Origin: Lysobacter sp. Root916
Lineage (GTDB): Bacteria; Pseudomonadota; Gammaproteobacteria; Xanthomonadales; Xanthomonadaceae
Direction of reading: 5' to 3'
Assembly (NCBI RefSeq): GCF_001429785.1
Contig: NZ_LMJF01000012.1
Coordinates: 252,015 to 316,014 of the forward strand
DNA length: 64,000 nt
Notes under the pieces: generated by a model
Databases searched by the model: none
Told to the model about the DNA's origin: nothing
Seen by the model: the letters and a program-made list of their open reading frames with translations, nothing else
Position numbers and translations under genes: made by a program
Part shown: positions 22,162 through 30,838 of the stretch, in pieces
Position numbering within the stretch: position 1 is the stretch's first letter
Layout: each line of letters begins with the position of its first letter

Positions 22162-23440
22162 CCCCGTCGCCCCGGACTTCCGTTCCGCCGACTTCCTGCG
22201 TGCGCATATCGCGCGCACCATGGCCTTCTATCACCCGCGCTGCATCGATCCGTCCGGTGGCTTCTTCCACTATTTCAAGGACGACGGCGGGGTTTTCGAG
22301 GCCTCGCACCGGCATCTGGTCAGCAGCACCCGCTTCGTTTTCAACTACGCCATGGCCGCGCGCGAGTTCGGCGAGGACGCGGCTTTGCGCGCGCAGTACC
22401 TGCAGGCGGCGCGCCACGGCCTGCGCTACCTGCGCGAGCGCCACCGCAATCCGGACACCGGCGGTTACGCCTGGACCCTGCGCGACGGCCGGGTCGAGGA
22501 CGAGACCTACCATTGCTACGGCGTGGCCTTCGTGCTGCTGGCGTACTCCACCGCGCTCAAGGCCGGCATGGACGAAGCGCGCGCCTGGATGGACGAAACC
22601 TGGCAGCTGCTGGAGCGGCGCTACTGGGAACCGCGGCACGGCCTGTACCGCGACGAAGCGGACGCGCACTGGAACTTCAGCGGCTACCGTGGCCAGAACG
22701 CCAACATGCACATGTGCGAGGCGATGCTGGCGGCGTTCGAAGCCAGCGGCGAGCGCCGCTACCTGGATCGCGCGCTGGGCCTGGCCGAGCGCATGACCCG
22801 CCACCACGCCGCCCAGGCCGGCGGGCTGGTGTGGGAGCACTACGACGCCGACTGGAACATCGACTGGACCTACCACCTCGACGATCCCAAACACCTGTTC
22901 CGCCCCTGGGGCTTCCAGCCCGGCCACCAGACCGAGTGGGCCAAGCTGCTGCTGATCCTGGACCGGCACATCGAGGCCGACTGGCTGCTGCCGACCGCGC
23001 GCCATCTGTTCGACACCGCGCTCGCGCATTCCTGGGATGGACGGCGCGGCGGCATGTATTACGGTTTTGCGTTCGAGGGCCTACGGCAGGCGTTGAGCGA
23101 AGCAAGCGCTTTGGAACGTCCAGCCATGGATGGCCCGGCGCTTGCGGAGGGACCCGCGTATGTGTGCGACGACGACAAGTATTTCTGGGTTCAAGCCGAA
23201 TCGCTGGCCGCCGCCGCGCTGCTGGCCGCGCGCACCGGCGAAGATCGCTATTGGGATTGGTATCAGCGCCTGTGGGCCTACTCCTGGACGCATCTGGTCG
23301 ATCATCGCTACGGCGCCTGGTTCCGCATCCTCGATGCCGACAATCGCAAGTACAGCGACGAGAAGAGTCCGGCCGGCAAGACCGATTACCACACCATGGG
23401 CGCGTGTTACGAAGTGCTGAACCTGGTGCGCGGGAGCTGA
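22145..23440 (+). CDS. AGE-family epimerase/isomerase, probable mannose isomerase
   Basis: A 431-residue (alpha/alpha)6-barrel protein of the N-acylglucosamine 2-epimerase/YihS family. Conserved stretches include DPSGGFFHYFKDDGGVF, STRFVFNYAMAAREFG, HCYGVAFVLLAYS, NANMHMCEAMLAAFEAS, HLFRPWGFQPGHQTEWAKLLL (active-site His region) and DDDKYFWVQAESLAAAALL. In this family mannose-fructose isomerases and GlcNAc epimerases look alike; the neighbouring fructokinase-like gene favours mannose to fructose. Residues about 313-340, between YYGFAF and VCDDDKYFW, form an unusual extra segment encoded by DNA with nested palindromes (23102-23145), possibly a captured repeat. It overlaps the kinase gene at the front and lies 8 bases before the next gene. 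Confidence 0.9.
   Translation: MNTLPDPVAPDFRSADFLRAHIARTMAFYHPRCIDPSGGFFHYFKDDGGVFEASHRHLVSSTRFVFNYAMAAREFGEDAALRAQYLQAARHGLRYLRERHRNPDTGGYAWTLRDGRVEDETYHCYGVAFVLLAYSTALKAGMDEARAWMDETWQLLERRYWEPRHGLYRDEADAHWNFSGYRGQNANMHMCEAMLAAFEASGERRYLDRALGLAERMTRHHAAQAGGLVWEHYDADWNIDWTYHLDDPKHLFRPWGFQPGHQTEWAKLLLILDRHIEADWLLPTARHLFDTALAHSWDGRRGGMYYGFAFEGLRQALSEASALERPAMDGPALAEGPAYVCDDDKYFWVQAESLAAAALLAARTGEDRYWDWYQRLWAYSWTHLVDHRYGAWFRILDADNRKYSDEKSPAGKTDYHTMGACYEVLNLVRGS
23102..23145. repeat. Nested palindrome inside the epimerase gene
   Basis: Outer arms GCAAGCGC (23102-23109) and GCGCTTGC (23138-23145) are exact reverse complements. They enclose GCCAT-GG-ATGGC (23123-23134). The stretch looks like an extragenic palindrome but is read through in frame as part of the epimerase. 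Confidence 0.55.
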
Positions 23441-23448
23441 GGGCGAAG

Positions 23449-26097
23449 ATGCGGCCGGCCAAGCTCTGGCGGGGATGGCGAGGCTGCGCGGCGGTCGTAT
23501 CGATCGCCGTGGCGGTGCTGTTCGCCACGGCCGCGCCGGCGGCGCAGCCCCAGGTGCGCTACCTGCATCAGGGCTGGGAGTTCCGCTTGCTGCCGGACGA
23601 CCCGCAGGCGCGCGAGCATGCGCCCGCGACGCAGTGGCGCGCCGCGCGCGTGCCCGGTCACGTGCATACCGACCTGCTCGCCCAGGGGCTGATACCCGAT
23701 CCCTATGTCGGCGCGCCGGAAGCGCAGCTGCAATGGATAGGCCTGGGCACCTGGGAATACCGCAGCCGCTTCGATCTGAGCGAGGCGACACTGCGCAAGT
23801 CTCATGCCGAGCTGGTATTCGAGGGCCTGGATACCTACGCCGACGTCTACCTCAACGGCGAGGCGCTGCTGTCGGCCGACAACGCTTTCCGGACCTGGCG
23901 GCTGCCGGTGGCCGGCAAGCTGCGCGCGCGCGGCAACGAGCTGCGGGTGGTGCTGCATTCGCCGATCCGGCGTCTGCTGCCGCGCGTGGAGGCGATGCCG
24001 CACAAGATCGCCGGCAACTACCCCTCGCCCTACGGCGACGAGCCCAAGGAGGCGATGACCGGCAACTTCGCGCGCAAGCCCGGCTACCACTACGGCTGGG
24101 ACTGGGGCCCGCGCTACGTCACCGCCGGCGTATGGCGCGACGTGAAGCTGGAGAGCTGGGACGGGCCGCGTATCGACGAACTGCACCTGCGTCAGCTGCG
24201 CGTCGATGCCGATGTCGCCGAGCTGCGCGCGCAGGTGCAAGTGCGCGCCGACGCCGCCGGCAGCGCGACCCTGGAGCTGGACTGGCTGGACCCCGACGGC
24301 CGCCGTGCGCGCGCGCTGCGCCAGACCGTGCAACTGCGAGCCGGCGCGCAGACGCTGAATGTGCCGGTGCGGATCGAGCGGCCGCGGCGCTGGTACCCGT
24401 TCGGCTACGGCGAGCAGGCGCTGTACACCTTCCGCGCGCGTCTGCTCGACGCGGACGGCCAGCGCGCCCAGGCGCAGCAGCGCACCGGCCTGCGCCGGGT
24501 CGAGCTGCGCCGGCGGCGCGACGCGGCGGGGCAGGGCTTCGCGTTCGCGGTCAACGGCATCGAGATCTTCGCCAAGGGCGCCAACGCGATCCCGTTCGAC
24601 ATGTTTCCCGCGCGGGTGCCGCGCGAACGTTTGCGCAAGACCCTGGAGGACGCGCGCGCGGCCAACATGAACATGCTGCGCAACTGGGGCGGCGGCTATT
24701 ACGAAAGCGATGCGTTCTTCGACCTGGCCGACGAGCTCGGCCTGATGGTGTGGCAGGACTTCATGTACGGCGGCGGCATGCAGCCGGGCTTCGATCCGGC
24801 TTTCCGCGCCAATGCCGTGGCCGAGGCGCGCGACCAGGTCCGACGCCTGCGCCGCCATCCCAGCATCGTGCTGTGGTGCGGCAACAACGAAGAGGAAACG
24901 GCCTGGAAGGATTGGGGCCATCGCCGCAAGCTGATGGAATCCGATCCTGCTTTCGCGCAGACGGTCTGGGACGGCTACGTGCAGCTGTTCGGACGCGACC
25001 TGCGCGAGGTGGTCGCGCAGGAGGCTGGCGACCTGCCGTACTGGTCCAGTTCGCCCGGCAACGATCTGGACGAGAAGGCCAACGATTCGGCCAAGGGCGA
25101 CAAGCATTACTGGGACGTGTGGGCCGGCTCCAAACCGATCGCCGCCTACTTGGACGAAGCCCCGCGCTTCATGTCCGAGTTCGGCCTGCAGGCCTGGCCG
25201 TCGCTGCGCACCGTCGACGCCTTCGCCAGCGCGGCGGAGCAGGGTATCGATACACCGGTGATCCGCGCCCACCAGAAGTTCCTGGCCGGCGCCGGCAACG
25301 AGCGCCTGCTGCACTACATTCGCGCCGGCTACGGCGAGCCGCGCGATTTCGCCCAGTTCGTCTACCTCAGCCAGGTCATGCAGGCCGAGGGCATCGAGCT
25401 GGCCGCGTTGCACCACCGCGCCAGCCGGCCGCACACCATGGGCTCGCTGTACTGGCAGCTCAACGACGTGTGGCCGGGCGCGTCCTGGTCCAGCCTGGAC
25501 TATTACGGCCGTTGGAAGGCTTTGCACTTCCACGCACGCCGCTTCTTCGCCCCGGTCGCGGCGGCGGCGCTGCGCAAGGACGGGCGCACCACGCTGAGCC
25601 TGCTGTCGGACCGCACCCAGGCCCTGCCGGCGCGATGGACGTTGCGCGTGATCGATTTCGACGGCCGCGAACATTGGCGTGCGCAGGGCGAGGTCGCGCT
25701 GACGCCGCTGGCCGTCACCGCCGCGGGCGCCTGGAGCGATGCCGAACTGCTGCGCGGCGCCGACCCGCGCCGTACCGCGGCGGTGTTCGAGCTGCAGGCT
25801 CAAGGCGAGCCGGTATCGCGCCGTGTGATCTATTTCGACGAAGCCAAGGCGCTGGCGCTGAGCGATCCGCAGTTGCGCACGCAGTGGCGTCGTGACGGCA
25901 AGGCCGCGGTATTGACGCTGCAGACCGAGCGCCTAGCGCGCGGGCTGTGGATCGAGTTCGACGGCCTCGACGCCGAATTGTCCGACAACGCCTTGACCCT
26001 GCTGCCCGGCGAAACCGTGCAGCTGCGCGTGCGCGCCGATGCCGATCTCGCGCGTCTGCGCCAGGCGCTGCGGCTGCGCTGGCTGCGCGCCCCCTAA
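23449..26097 (+). CDS. Exported GH2 beta-mannosidase
   Basis: An 882-residue exo-beta-mannosidase, expected to cleave the Man-beta-1,4-GlcNAc bond of the N-glycan core or mannan ends. The ATG at 23449 with upstream GGGCGAAG gives an export signal (VVSIAVAVLFATAAPAA). Jelly-roll domain: LVFEGLDTYADVYLNGEALLSADNAFRTW. Barrel: GANAIPFDMFPARVP, NMLRNWGGGYYESDAFFDLADELGLMVWQDFMYG. Acid/base Glu481 lies in CGNNEEE and nucleophile Glu577 in MSEFGLQ; LYWQLNDVWPGASW is also typical. The C-terminus carries additional beta-domains. It begins 8 bases after the epimerase gene and is followed by GH47 after 68 bases, well inside the operon. Confidence 0.95.
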   Translation: MRPAKLWRGWRGCAAVVSIAVAVLFATAAPAAQPQVRYLHQGWEFRLLPDDPQAREHAPATQWRAARVPGHVHTDLLAQGLIPDPYVGAPEAQLQWIGLGTWEYRSRFDLSEATLRKSHAELVFEGLDTYADVYLNGEALLSADNAFRTWRLPVAGKLRARGNELRVVLHSPIRRLLPRVEAMPHKIAGNYPSPYGDEPKEAMTGNFARKPGYHYGWDWGPRYVTAGVWRDVKLESWDGPRIDELHLRQLRVDADVAELRAQVQVRADAAGSATLELDWLDPDGRRARALRQTVQLRAGAQTLNVPVRIERPRRWYPFGYGEQALYTFRARLLDADGQRAQAQQRTGLRRVELRRRRDAAGQGFAFAVNGIEIFAKGANAIPFDMFPARVPRERLRKTLEDARAANMNMLRNWGGGYYESDAFFDLADELGLMVWQDFMYGGGMQPGFDPAFRANAVAEARDQVRRLRRHPSIVLWCGNNEEETAWKDWGHRRKLMESDPAFAQTVWDGYVQLFGRDLREVVAQEAGDLPYWSSSPGNDLDEKANDSAKGDKHYWDVWAGSKPIAAYLDEAPRFMSEFGLQAWPSLRTVDAFASAAEQGIDTPVIRAHQKFLAGAGNERLLHYIRAGYGEPRDFAQFVYLSQVMQAEGIELAALHHRASRPHTMGSLYWQLNDVWPGASWSSLDYYGRWKALHFHARRFFAPVAAAALRKDGRTTLSLLSDRTQALPARWTLRVIDFDGREHWRAQGEVALTPLAVTAAGAWSDAELLRGADPRRTAAVFELQAQGEPVSRRVIYFDEAKALALSDPQLRTQWRRDGKAAVLTLQTERLARGLWIEFDGLDAELSDNALTLLPGETVQLRVRADADLARLRQALRLRWLRAP

Positions 26098-26165
26098 GTC
26101 CGGCTTCCGTTTTCCCGCGCCGCGCGCCGGTATGGGCGCGGCCCCAACCGACCTTGGTGACCCTG

Positions 26166-27593
26166 ATGACTCCACGCACGCTCGCCTGCCTTATCGCCGC
26201 CGTCCTGATCGTCGGCTGCGCCCGCCCCGCTAGCGATGTCGCTACGGCGCCCGCCGCCCAGCCACCTGCCGCGGCACCCGCGCAAAGCGCCGACGTGGCT
26301 GAGGCCGCGCGCATGGCCGAACGAGTGAAGGCCGAGACCCGTCATGCCTGGCAGGGTTACAAGCGCTACGCCTGGGGCCGCGACGCGCTCAAGCCGCTGA
26401 GCAAGAGCGGCCACGACTGGTATCCGCACTCGCTGCTGATGACGCCGGTGGACGCGCTGGACACTCTGCTGCTGATGGGCCTGAAGAGCGAGGCCGACGA
26501 GGCACGCGAGCTGATCGCGACCCAGCTGAACTTCGACCGCGACATGGTCGTGCAGAACTTCGAGGTCACCATCCGCCTGCTCGGCGGCCTGTTGTCGGGC
26601 TATCAAGCCACGGGCGACGAGCGCCTGCTCAAACTCGCCGACGACCTGGGCACGCGCCTGCTGCCGGCGTTCGACTCGCCCACCGGCCTGCCTTACACGC
26701 ACGTCAATCTGCGCACCGGCAAGACCCGCGGCAAGGTCAGCAACCCGGCCGAGACCGGCACCCTGCTGATCGAGTTCGGCATGCTGTCCAAGCTCACCGG
26801 CAAGCCGGTGTACTACGAGCGGGCCAAGCGCGCGTTGGTGGAGACCTATAAACGGCGCGACCCCAAGACCGGCCTGGTCGGGTCCTGGATCGACGTGGAG
26901 AGCGGCCGTTGGACCGATACCGGCTCGCACATCGGCGGCGGCATCGATTCCTATTACGAGTACCTGTACAAGTGCTGGCGTTTGTTCGGCGACCAGGAAT
27001 GCAAGGCGATGTGGGATCAGAGCATCGTCGCGGTCAATGCGCACCTGGCCGACGAAGTGCGCGAGCGCGAGCTGTGGTACGGCCACGCCGACATGGTCAC
27101 CGGCAAGCGCACGGCCACGCGCTACGGCGCGCTGGACGCGTTCATGCCGGCGCTGCTGGCCTTGGGCGGCGATCTGGATCGCGCCCAGCGCCTGCAGGAT
27201 TCGGGCTTGAAGATGTGGCGCCTGCACGGCATCGAGCCCGAGTCGCTGGACTACGCCAAGATGCAGGTCGCATCGCCCGGCTACGCGCTGCGGCCGGAGA
27301 TCGTCGAATCGGCCTACTACCTGCATGTGCTGACCGGCGATCCCAAGTACCGCGCGATGGGGCGCGAGTTCTTCGACGATTTCGTGCGCCACTGTCGCAC
27401 CGAGGCCGGCTACGCCGCGCTCAAGGACGTGACCAGCAAGCAGCAGGACGACTCGATGGAGAGCTTCCTGTTCGCCGAGACCTTCAAGTACTACTACCTG
27501 CTGTTCGCGCCGGCGCAGACACTGGACTTCGAGCAGGTGACCTTCAATACCGAGGCGCATCCGCTGCGCCTGCCGGTGGCCAAGTCGCAGTGA
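26166..27593 (+). CDS. GH47 alpha-1,2-mannosidase lipoprotein
   Basis: A 475-residue protein of the class I alpha-mannosidase family, calcium-dependent inverting enzymes that trim alpha-1,2-mannose from high-mannose glycans and are best known from eukaryotic ER and Golgi. A lipobox (LIVGCA) follows the signal. Family signatures are all present: ETGTLLIEFGMLSKLTG, GGGIDSYYEYLYK, LRPEIVESAYYLHVLTGDPKYR, QDDSMESFLFAETFKYYYLLF, and FNTEAHPL at the C-terminus, whose Thr binds Ca2+ in known members. A Pro/Ala-rich linker (residues about 25-45) follows the lipid anchor. It overlaps the next gene by 4 bases. Bacterial members are known but uncommon. Confidence 0.95.
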   Translation: MTPRTLACLIAAVLIVGCARPASDVATAPAAQPPAAAPAQSADVAEAARMAERVKAETRHAWQGYKRYAWGRDALKPLSKSGHDWYPHSLLMTPVDALDTLLLMGLKSEADEARELIATQLNFDRDMVVQNFEVTIRLLGGLLSGYQATGDERLLKLADDLGTRLLPAFDSPTGLPYTHVNLRTGKTRGKVSNPAETGTLLIEFGMLSKLTGKPVYYERAKRALVETYKRRDPKTGLVGSWIDVESGRWTDTGSHIGGGIDSYYEYLYKCWRLFGDQECKAMWDQSIVAVNAHLADEVRERELWYGHADMVTGKRTATRYGALDAFMPALLALGGDLDRAQRLQDSGLKMWRLHGIEPESLDYAKMQVASPGYALRPEIVESAYYLHVLTGDPKYRAMGREFFDDFVRHCRTEAGYAALKDVTSKQQDDSMESFLFAETFKYYYLLFAPAQTLDFEQVTFNTEAHPLRLPVAKSQ

Positions 27594-28696
27594 GGCTGCG
27601 CGCGGCGCTGGCGCTGTGCGCGCTGTGGCTGGTGGCCTGTGCCGTCACGCCGCCACGCACGCCGCCGGCCGTCGCGCTCCATCCGCGCGCGATCGTCTTC
27701 TACTACAACTGGTACGGCAACCCCGAGCGCGACGGCGCGCGCCTGCATTGGTCGCATCCGGTGCTGAAGCTGCGCGCCGAGGACGCGGGCGCGCCGGACA
27801 TTCCGGGCGGCGGCGACATCGCCGCCGACTTCTACCCCGCGCTGGGCGAGTACAGCAGCGCCGACCCGGCGCTGGCCGAGCGTCACATGGCGATGATCGC
27901 GCAGGCCGGCATCGGCGTGGTCGCGGTGACCTGGCTGGGGCGCGCGGACCCGAGCTACCGCAGCCTGCCCGCGCTGTTCGACGCCGCCGAGCGGCATGGC
28001 CTGCGCATCTGTTTCCAGATCGAGCCCGGCTCGCGCCCCGATATCGGCGCGGCGCGCGCGCAGTTCGTCGCCGCGATCGACGACTACGGCCGGCATCCGG
28101 CGTTCTATCGCGATCCCGGCAGCGGGCGTCCGTTGTTCTTCGTCTACGACTCCTACCAACTGCCGGCCTCCGACTGGGCGCGGCTGCTGCGCGCGGACGG
28201 CGCCGATACGCTGCGCGGCGGCGCTTACGACGCCGATGTGATCGGCCTGTGGGTGCGGGCCGACGAGGGCCGGTTCTTCCTCGATGGCGGCTTCGACGGC
28301 GTCTACACCTATTTCGCCAGCCGCGGCTTCACCTGGGGCGCCACGCCGGAACACTGGCCGCAACTGCAGCGCTGGGCGGATGCGCACGGGCTGCGTTTCA
28401 TCCCCTCGGTGGGGCCGGGCTACAGCGACCGGCGCGTGCGGCCCTGGAACCGCGCCAATGAGCGTGGCCGCGACGGCGGCGCCTATTACGACGCGATGTT
28501 CGGCGCGGCCGTGGACAGCGGCGCCCGCTGGGTGTCGATCACGTCCTTCAACGAATGGCACGAAGGCACGCAGTTGGAACCGGCGCGCGCGGCCGACCGC
28601 GATGGGCGCTATTTCGACTATGCGCCGCTGGCGCCGGATCACTATCTGCGGCGTACGCGGTACTGGCTGTCGCGGTTTCCGCAGGGCTCGCCCTAG
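27590..28696 (+). CDS. GH99 endo-alpha-1,2-mannosidase/mannanase lipoprotein (MANEA-like)
   Basis: A 368-residue protein starting at GTG 27590, whose last bases overlap the GH47 stop. The signal ends in a lipobox-like LVACA. The fold is GH99: FYYNWYGNPERDG...LHWSHPVL, IAADFYPALGEYSS, GIGVVAVTWLG, YGRHPAFYRDP...PLFFVYDSYQLP, VYTYFASRGFTWG, FIPSVGPGYSDRRVRPWN, and the catalytic pair in FNEWHEGTQLE (Glu322 and Glu325, equivalent to the EWHE pair of characterised GH99 enzymes). These enzymes cut internally at alpha-1,2-mannose, releasing a disaccharide such as Glc-Man or Man-Man. The likeness to animal MANEA along the whole chain is striking. It is the last gene of the operon. Confidence 0.93.
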   Translation: MRLRAALALCALWLVACAVTPPRTPPAVALHPRAIVFYYNWYGNPERDGARLHWSHPVLKLRAEDAGAPDIPGGGDIAADFYPALGEYSSADPALAERHMAMIAQAGIGVVAVTWLGRADPSYRSLPALFDAAERHGLRICFQIEPGSRPDIGAARAQFVAAIDDYGRHPAFYRDPGSGRPLFFVYDSYQLPASDWARLLRADGADTLRGGAYDADVIGLWVRADEGRFFLDGGFDGVYTYFASRGFTWGATPEHWPQLQRWADAHGLRFIPSVGPGYSDRRVRPWNRANERGRDGGAYYDAMFGAAVDSGARWVSITSFNEWHEGTQLEPARAADRDGRYFDYAPLAPDHYLRRTRYWLSRFPQGSP

Positions 28697-28996
28697 CGTA
28701 GCGACGAGGCGGTGTGGGGCCGGAGCCTCGCAGCCGCTCGCCCCATATCCGCCCTGCGGGCACCACACCTCCTGCGGTCGCCGCAAGCGGGAGTAGGGAC
28801 TGCAGAGTCTGCATCCCGCTCGGTTCTGGGCCCTCTCCCGCCAGCGGGAGAGGGGTTGGGGTGAGGGCCCGGCGCAAGCGAGCATCCCGAGATCCGTGAC
28901 CTCGTCTCGAGCATCCAGGTCCCCTCCCACACCCTCAACACACAAACCCGCAAAACTCTGGCTATAGTGTCCCGCCGCCAGGAGCGCACCCCCCGG
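28697..28996. other. Intergenic region with hairpin repeat and promoter
   Basis: Three hundred bases without a supported gene. It contains the CTCTCCC/GGGAGAG palindrome (28831-28855) and, near the end, a TATAGT -10-like element at 28962-28967 in front of the DUF4166 gene. No clear intrinsic terminator for the glycan operon was found. Confidence 0.55.
28831..28868. repeat. CCCTCTCCC palindromic intergenic repeat
   Basis: CCTCTCCCGC (28832-28841), CA, GCGGGAGAGG (28844-28853), then GGTTGGGGTGAGGG. This CTCTCCC...GGGAGAGGGGTTGGGGTGAGGG pattern is, from memory, a frequent dispersed intergenic element in Xanthomonadaceae and other proteobacteria. Confidence 0.6.
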
Positions 28997-29593
28997 ATGC
29001 CGGGAGCCCCTCACAACGCGGCCACGCAATGGTTCGGCCCGGCTTTCGAGCGGCTGCACCCGCTGCTGCAAGCGCTGCATCGCAGCGGCGGCAGCCTGAG
29101 CGGCGAAGTCGCGATCTCCACCGGCAGCGGCCTGGCCGGGCGCCTGGGACGGCGCCTGGCGCGACGCTTGGGCATCCCCCTGGATCGCCCGCGTCGCGGC
29201 TTCCAGGTGCGCATCGTCCACGACGGCCAGGCCATGCACTGGCGCCGCCGTTTCGACGACGGCAGCGAACTGGTGTCGACATTCCGTCCGGTCGGTCATT
29301 ACCCCGACGGACACTGGCTGGAACACACCGGCCCGGCCCGGCTGCGCCTGGGCGTGGACCTGGCCGACGGCGGCTGGCGCTGGCGCCTGCGTTCGGTCGC
29401 CCTGCGCGGCCTGCCGCTGCCGCGCTTCCTGTTCCCGCGCACCGACGCCTACAAACGCATCGAGGACGGCGACCGCTATCGCTTCGCGGTCGCCTTCTCC
29501 CTGTTTCCCCTCGGCGAACTGCTGCGCTACGAAGGCGCGCTGCACGCCATCCCGGCCGATCCGGCCGTCAATGTCGAAAGAGTGGCTACATGA
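28997..29593 (+). CDS. DUF4166 domain protein
   Basis: A 198-residue protein of unknown function matching the DUF4166 type: WFGPAFERLHPLLQALHRSGGSLSGEVAI at the start, MHWRRRFDDGSELVSTFRPVG in the middle, and LPLPRFLFPRTDAYKRIEDGDRYRFAVAFSLFPLGELLRYEGAL at the end. ATG 28997 was chosen because GGAG lies 13 bases upstream and a -10-like TATAGT at 28962-28967 would overlap the alternative GTG at 28967. No signal peptide. The stop overlaps the start of the nucleoside hydrolase gene (ATGA), so the two are coupled. No function can be assigned. Confidence 0.8.
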   Translation: MPGAPHNAATQWFGPAFERLHPLLQALHRSGGSLSGEVAISTGSGLAGRLGRRLARRLGIPLDRPRRGFQVRIVHDGQAMHWRRRFDDGSELVSTFRPVGHYPDGHWLEHTGPARLRLGVDLADGGWRWRLRSVALRGLPLPRFLFPRTDAYKRIEDGDRYRFAVAFSLFPLGELLRYEGALHAIPADPAVNVERVAT

Positions 29594-30525
29594 CCGACCG
29601 CATTCCCTTGCTAATCGATACCGACCCGGGCGTGGACGACGCGCTGGCGCTGCTGATGGCGTTCAACGATCCGCGCCATGAACTGGTCGGCCTGACCATC
29701 GCCGCCGGCAACGTCGGCCTCAAGCACACCGTCGCCAACGCGCTGAAGCTGTGCGAGGTCGCCGGCGTCGAGGTGCCGGTGTTCGCCGGCGCCGCCGCGC
29801 CGCTGCTGCATCCCTCGCCGGACGCGGGCTACGTGCACGGCCAGGACGGCTTCGGCGATGTCGGCTACGAACCCGCGCGCCGCCAGGTCGAGGCCGAGCA
29901 CGCCGCGCTGGCGATCCTGCGCCTGTCGCACGAGCACGCCGGCAAGCTGCTGCTGGTCGCGCTGGGGCCGCTGACCAACATCGCGCTGGCGCTCAAGCTG
30001 GACCCGACCCTGCCCGAGCGCGTCGCGCGCTTCGTGGTCATGGGCGGCGCGGTCACTTGCCGCGGCAACATCACCCCGGCCGCCGAGTTCAACATCTACT
30101 TCGATCCGGAGGCCGCGCACATCGTGTTCGAGGCCTTCGAGCGCATCGAGCTGGCCGATTGGGAGGCGGTGATCGCGCACGGTTTCCTGCACGACGACGT
30201 GGTCCAGTGGCTGCAGGCCGACAGCGAGCGCGCGCGCTTCTACGAGCGCATCTCGGAGAAGACCCGGCTGTGGTCGGCCGACCGCCGCGGCGCCCACTGG
30301 CATGCCGCCGACGCCCTGGCGATGGCGTTCGCGCTGGAGCCGGAGGGCGCGCTGGAGGTGTTGGACCGGGCCCTGGCGATCGAGCTGGAGGGCCAGCACG
30401 GCCGCGGCGCCACCATCGTGGACTGGCGCGGGGAGGGCGCGGCCCCGGCCCGGGTCGCGATCCTGATGCGCTACGACCAGGAACGCTTCCAGGGCCTGAT
30501 CCGGGGGGCGTTGGCGGCTGTTTAG
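29590..30525 (+). CDS. Inosine-uridine-type nucleoside hydrolase
   Basis: A 311-residue enzyme that cleaves the N-glycosidic bond of ribonucleosides to ribose and free base. The diagnostic N-terminal aspartate cluster LIDTDPGVDDALALLMA (Ca2+ and ribose binding) is at residues 8-24. LVALGPLTNIALAL, FVVMGGAV, and EFNIYFDPEAAHIVFEAF are standard. His and Asp in HWHAADALAMAFAL near residue 235-250 complete the calcium site. Cytoplasmic. It is coupled to the DUF4166 gene and is followed after 70 bases by rpmE2. Substrate preference (purine or pyrimidine) cannot be read. Confidence 0.92.
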   Translation: MTDRIPLLIDTDPGVDDALALLMAFNDPRHELVGLTIAAGNVGLKHTVANALKLCEVAGVEVPVFAGAAAPLLHPSPDAGYVHGQDGFGDVGYEPARRQVEAEHAALAILRLSHEHAGKLLLVALGPLTNIALALKLDPTLPERVARFVVMGGAVTCRGNITPAAEFNIYFDPEAAHIVFEAFERIELADWEAVIAHGFLHDDVVQWLQADSERARFYERISEKTRLWSADRRGAHWHAADALAMAFALEPEGALEVLDRALAIELEGQHGRGATIVDWRGEGAAPARVAILMRYDQERFQGLIRGALAAV

Positions 30526-30533
30526 ACCGGGGC

Positions 30534-30563
30534 TTGCCTCGGCCGCGGAGGGGCGGCTATAAT
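30534..30563 (+). promoter_or_regulatory. Sigma-70-type promoter of rpmE2
   Basis: TTGCCT (30534-30539), 18-base spacer, TATAAT (30558-30563), 33 bases before the ATG. No clear Zur box was seen. Confidence 0.65.
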
Positions 30564-30595
30564 GCCGCTCTTTCCCGCATCAATTTGTGAGTGCC

Positions 30596-30838
30596 ATGAA
30601 GGCAGGTATCCATCCCGAGTACCGCGACGTCGTTTTCCAGGACGTCACCACCGATTTCCAGATCGTGACCCGTTCGACCCTGTCGAGCAAGGAAACGGTC
30701 AAGGTCGACGGCACCGAGTACCCGCTGATCAAGGTCGATATCTCCTCGGCCTCGCACCCGTTCTACACGGGCAAGCACAAGATCATGGACACCAGCGGTC
30801 GCGTCGACAAGTTCCGCAAGCGCTACGCGCAGAAGTAA
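30596..30838 (+). CDS. rpmE2: 50S ribosomal protein L31 type B
   Basis: An 80-residue ribosomal protein: [49 protein letters not shown], and the [11 protein letters not shown] end. It lacks the zinc-binding CxxC of type A L31 and contains the longer central segment of type B, so it is the zinc-independent form. In other bacteria such paralogues replace zinc-type L31 when zinc is scarce, but whether a type A copy exists elsewhere in this genome is unknown. A good promoter precedes it and a hairpin terminator follows. Confidence 0.97.
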   Translation: MKAGIHPEYRDVVFQDVTTDFQIVTRSTLSSKETVKVDGTEYPLIKVDISSASHPFYTGKHKIMDTSGRVDKFRKRYAQK

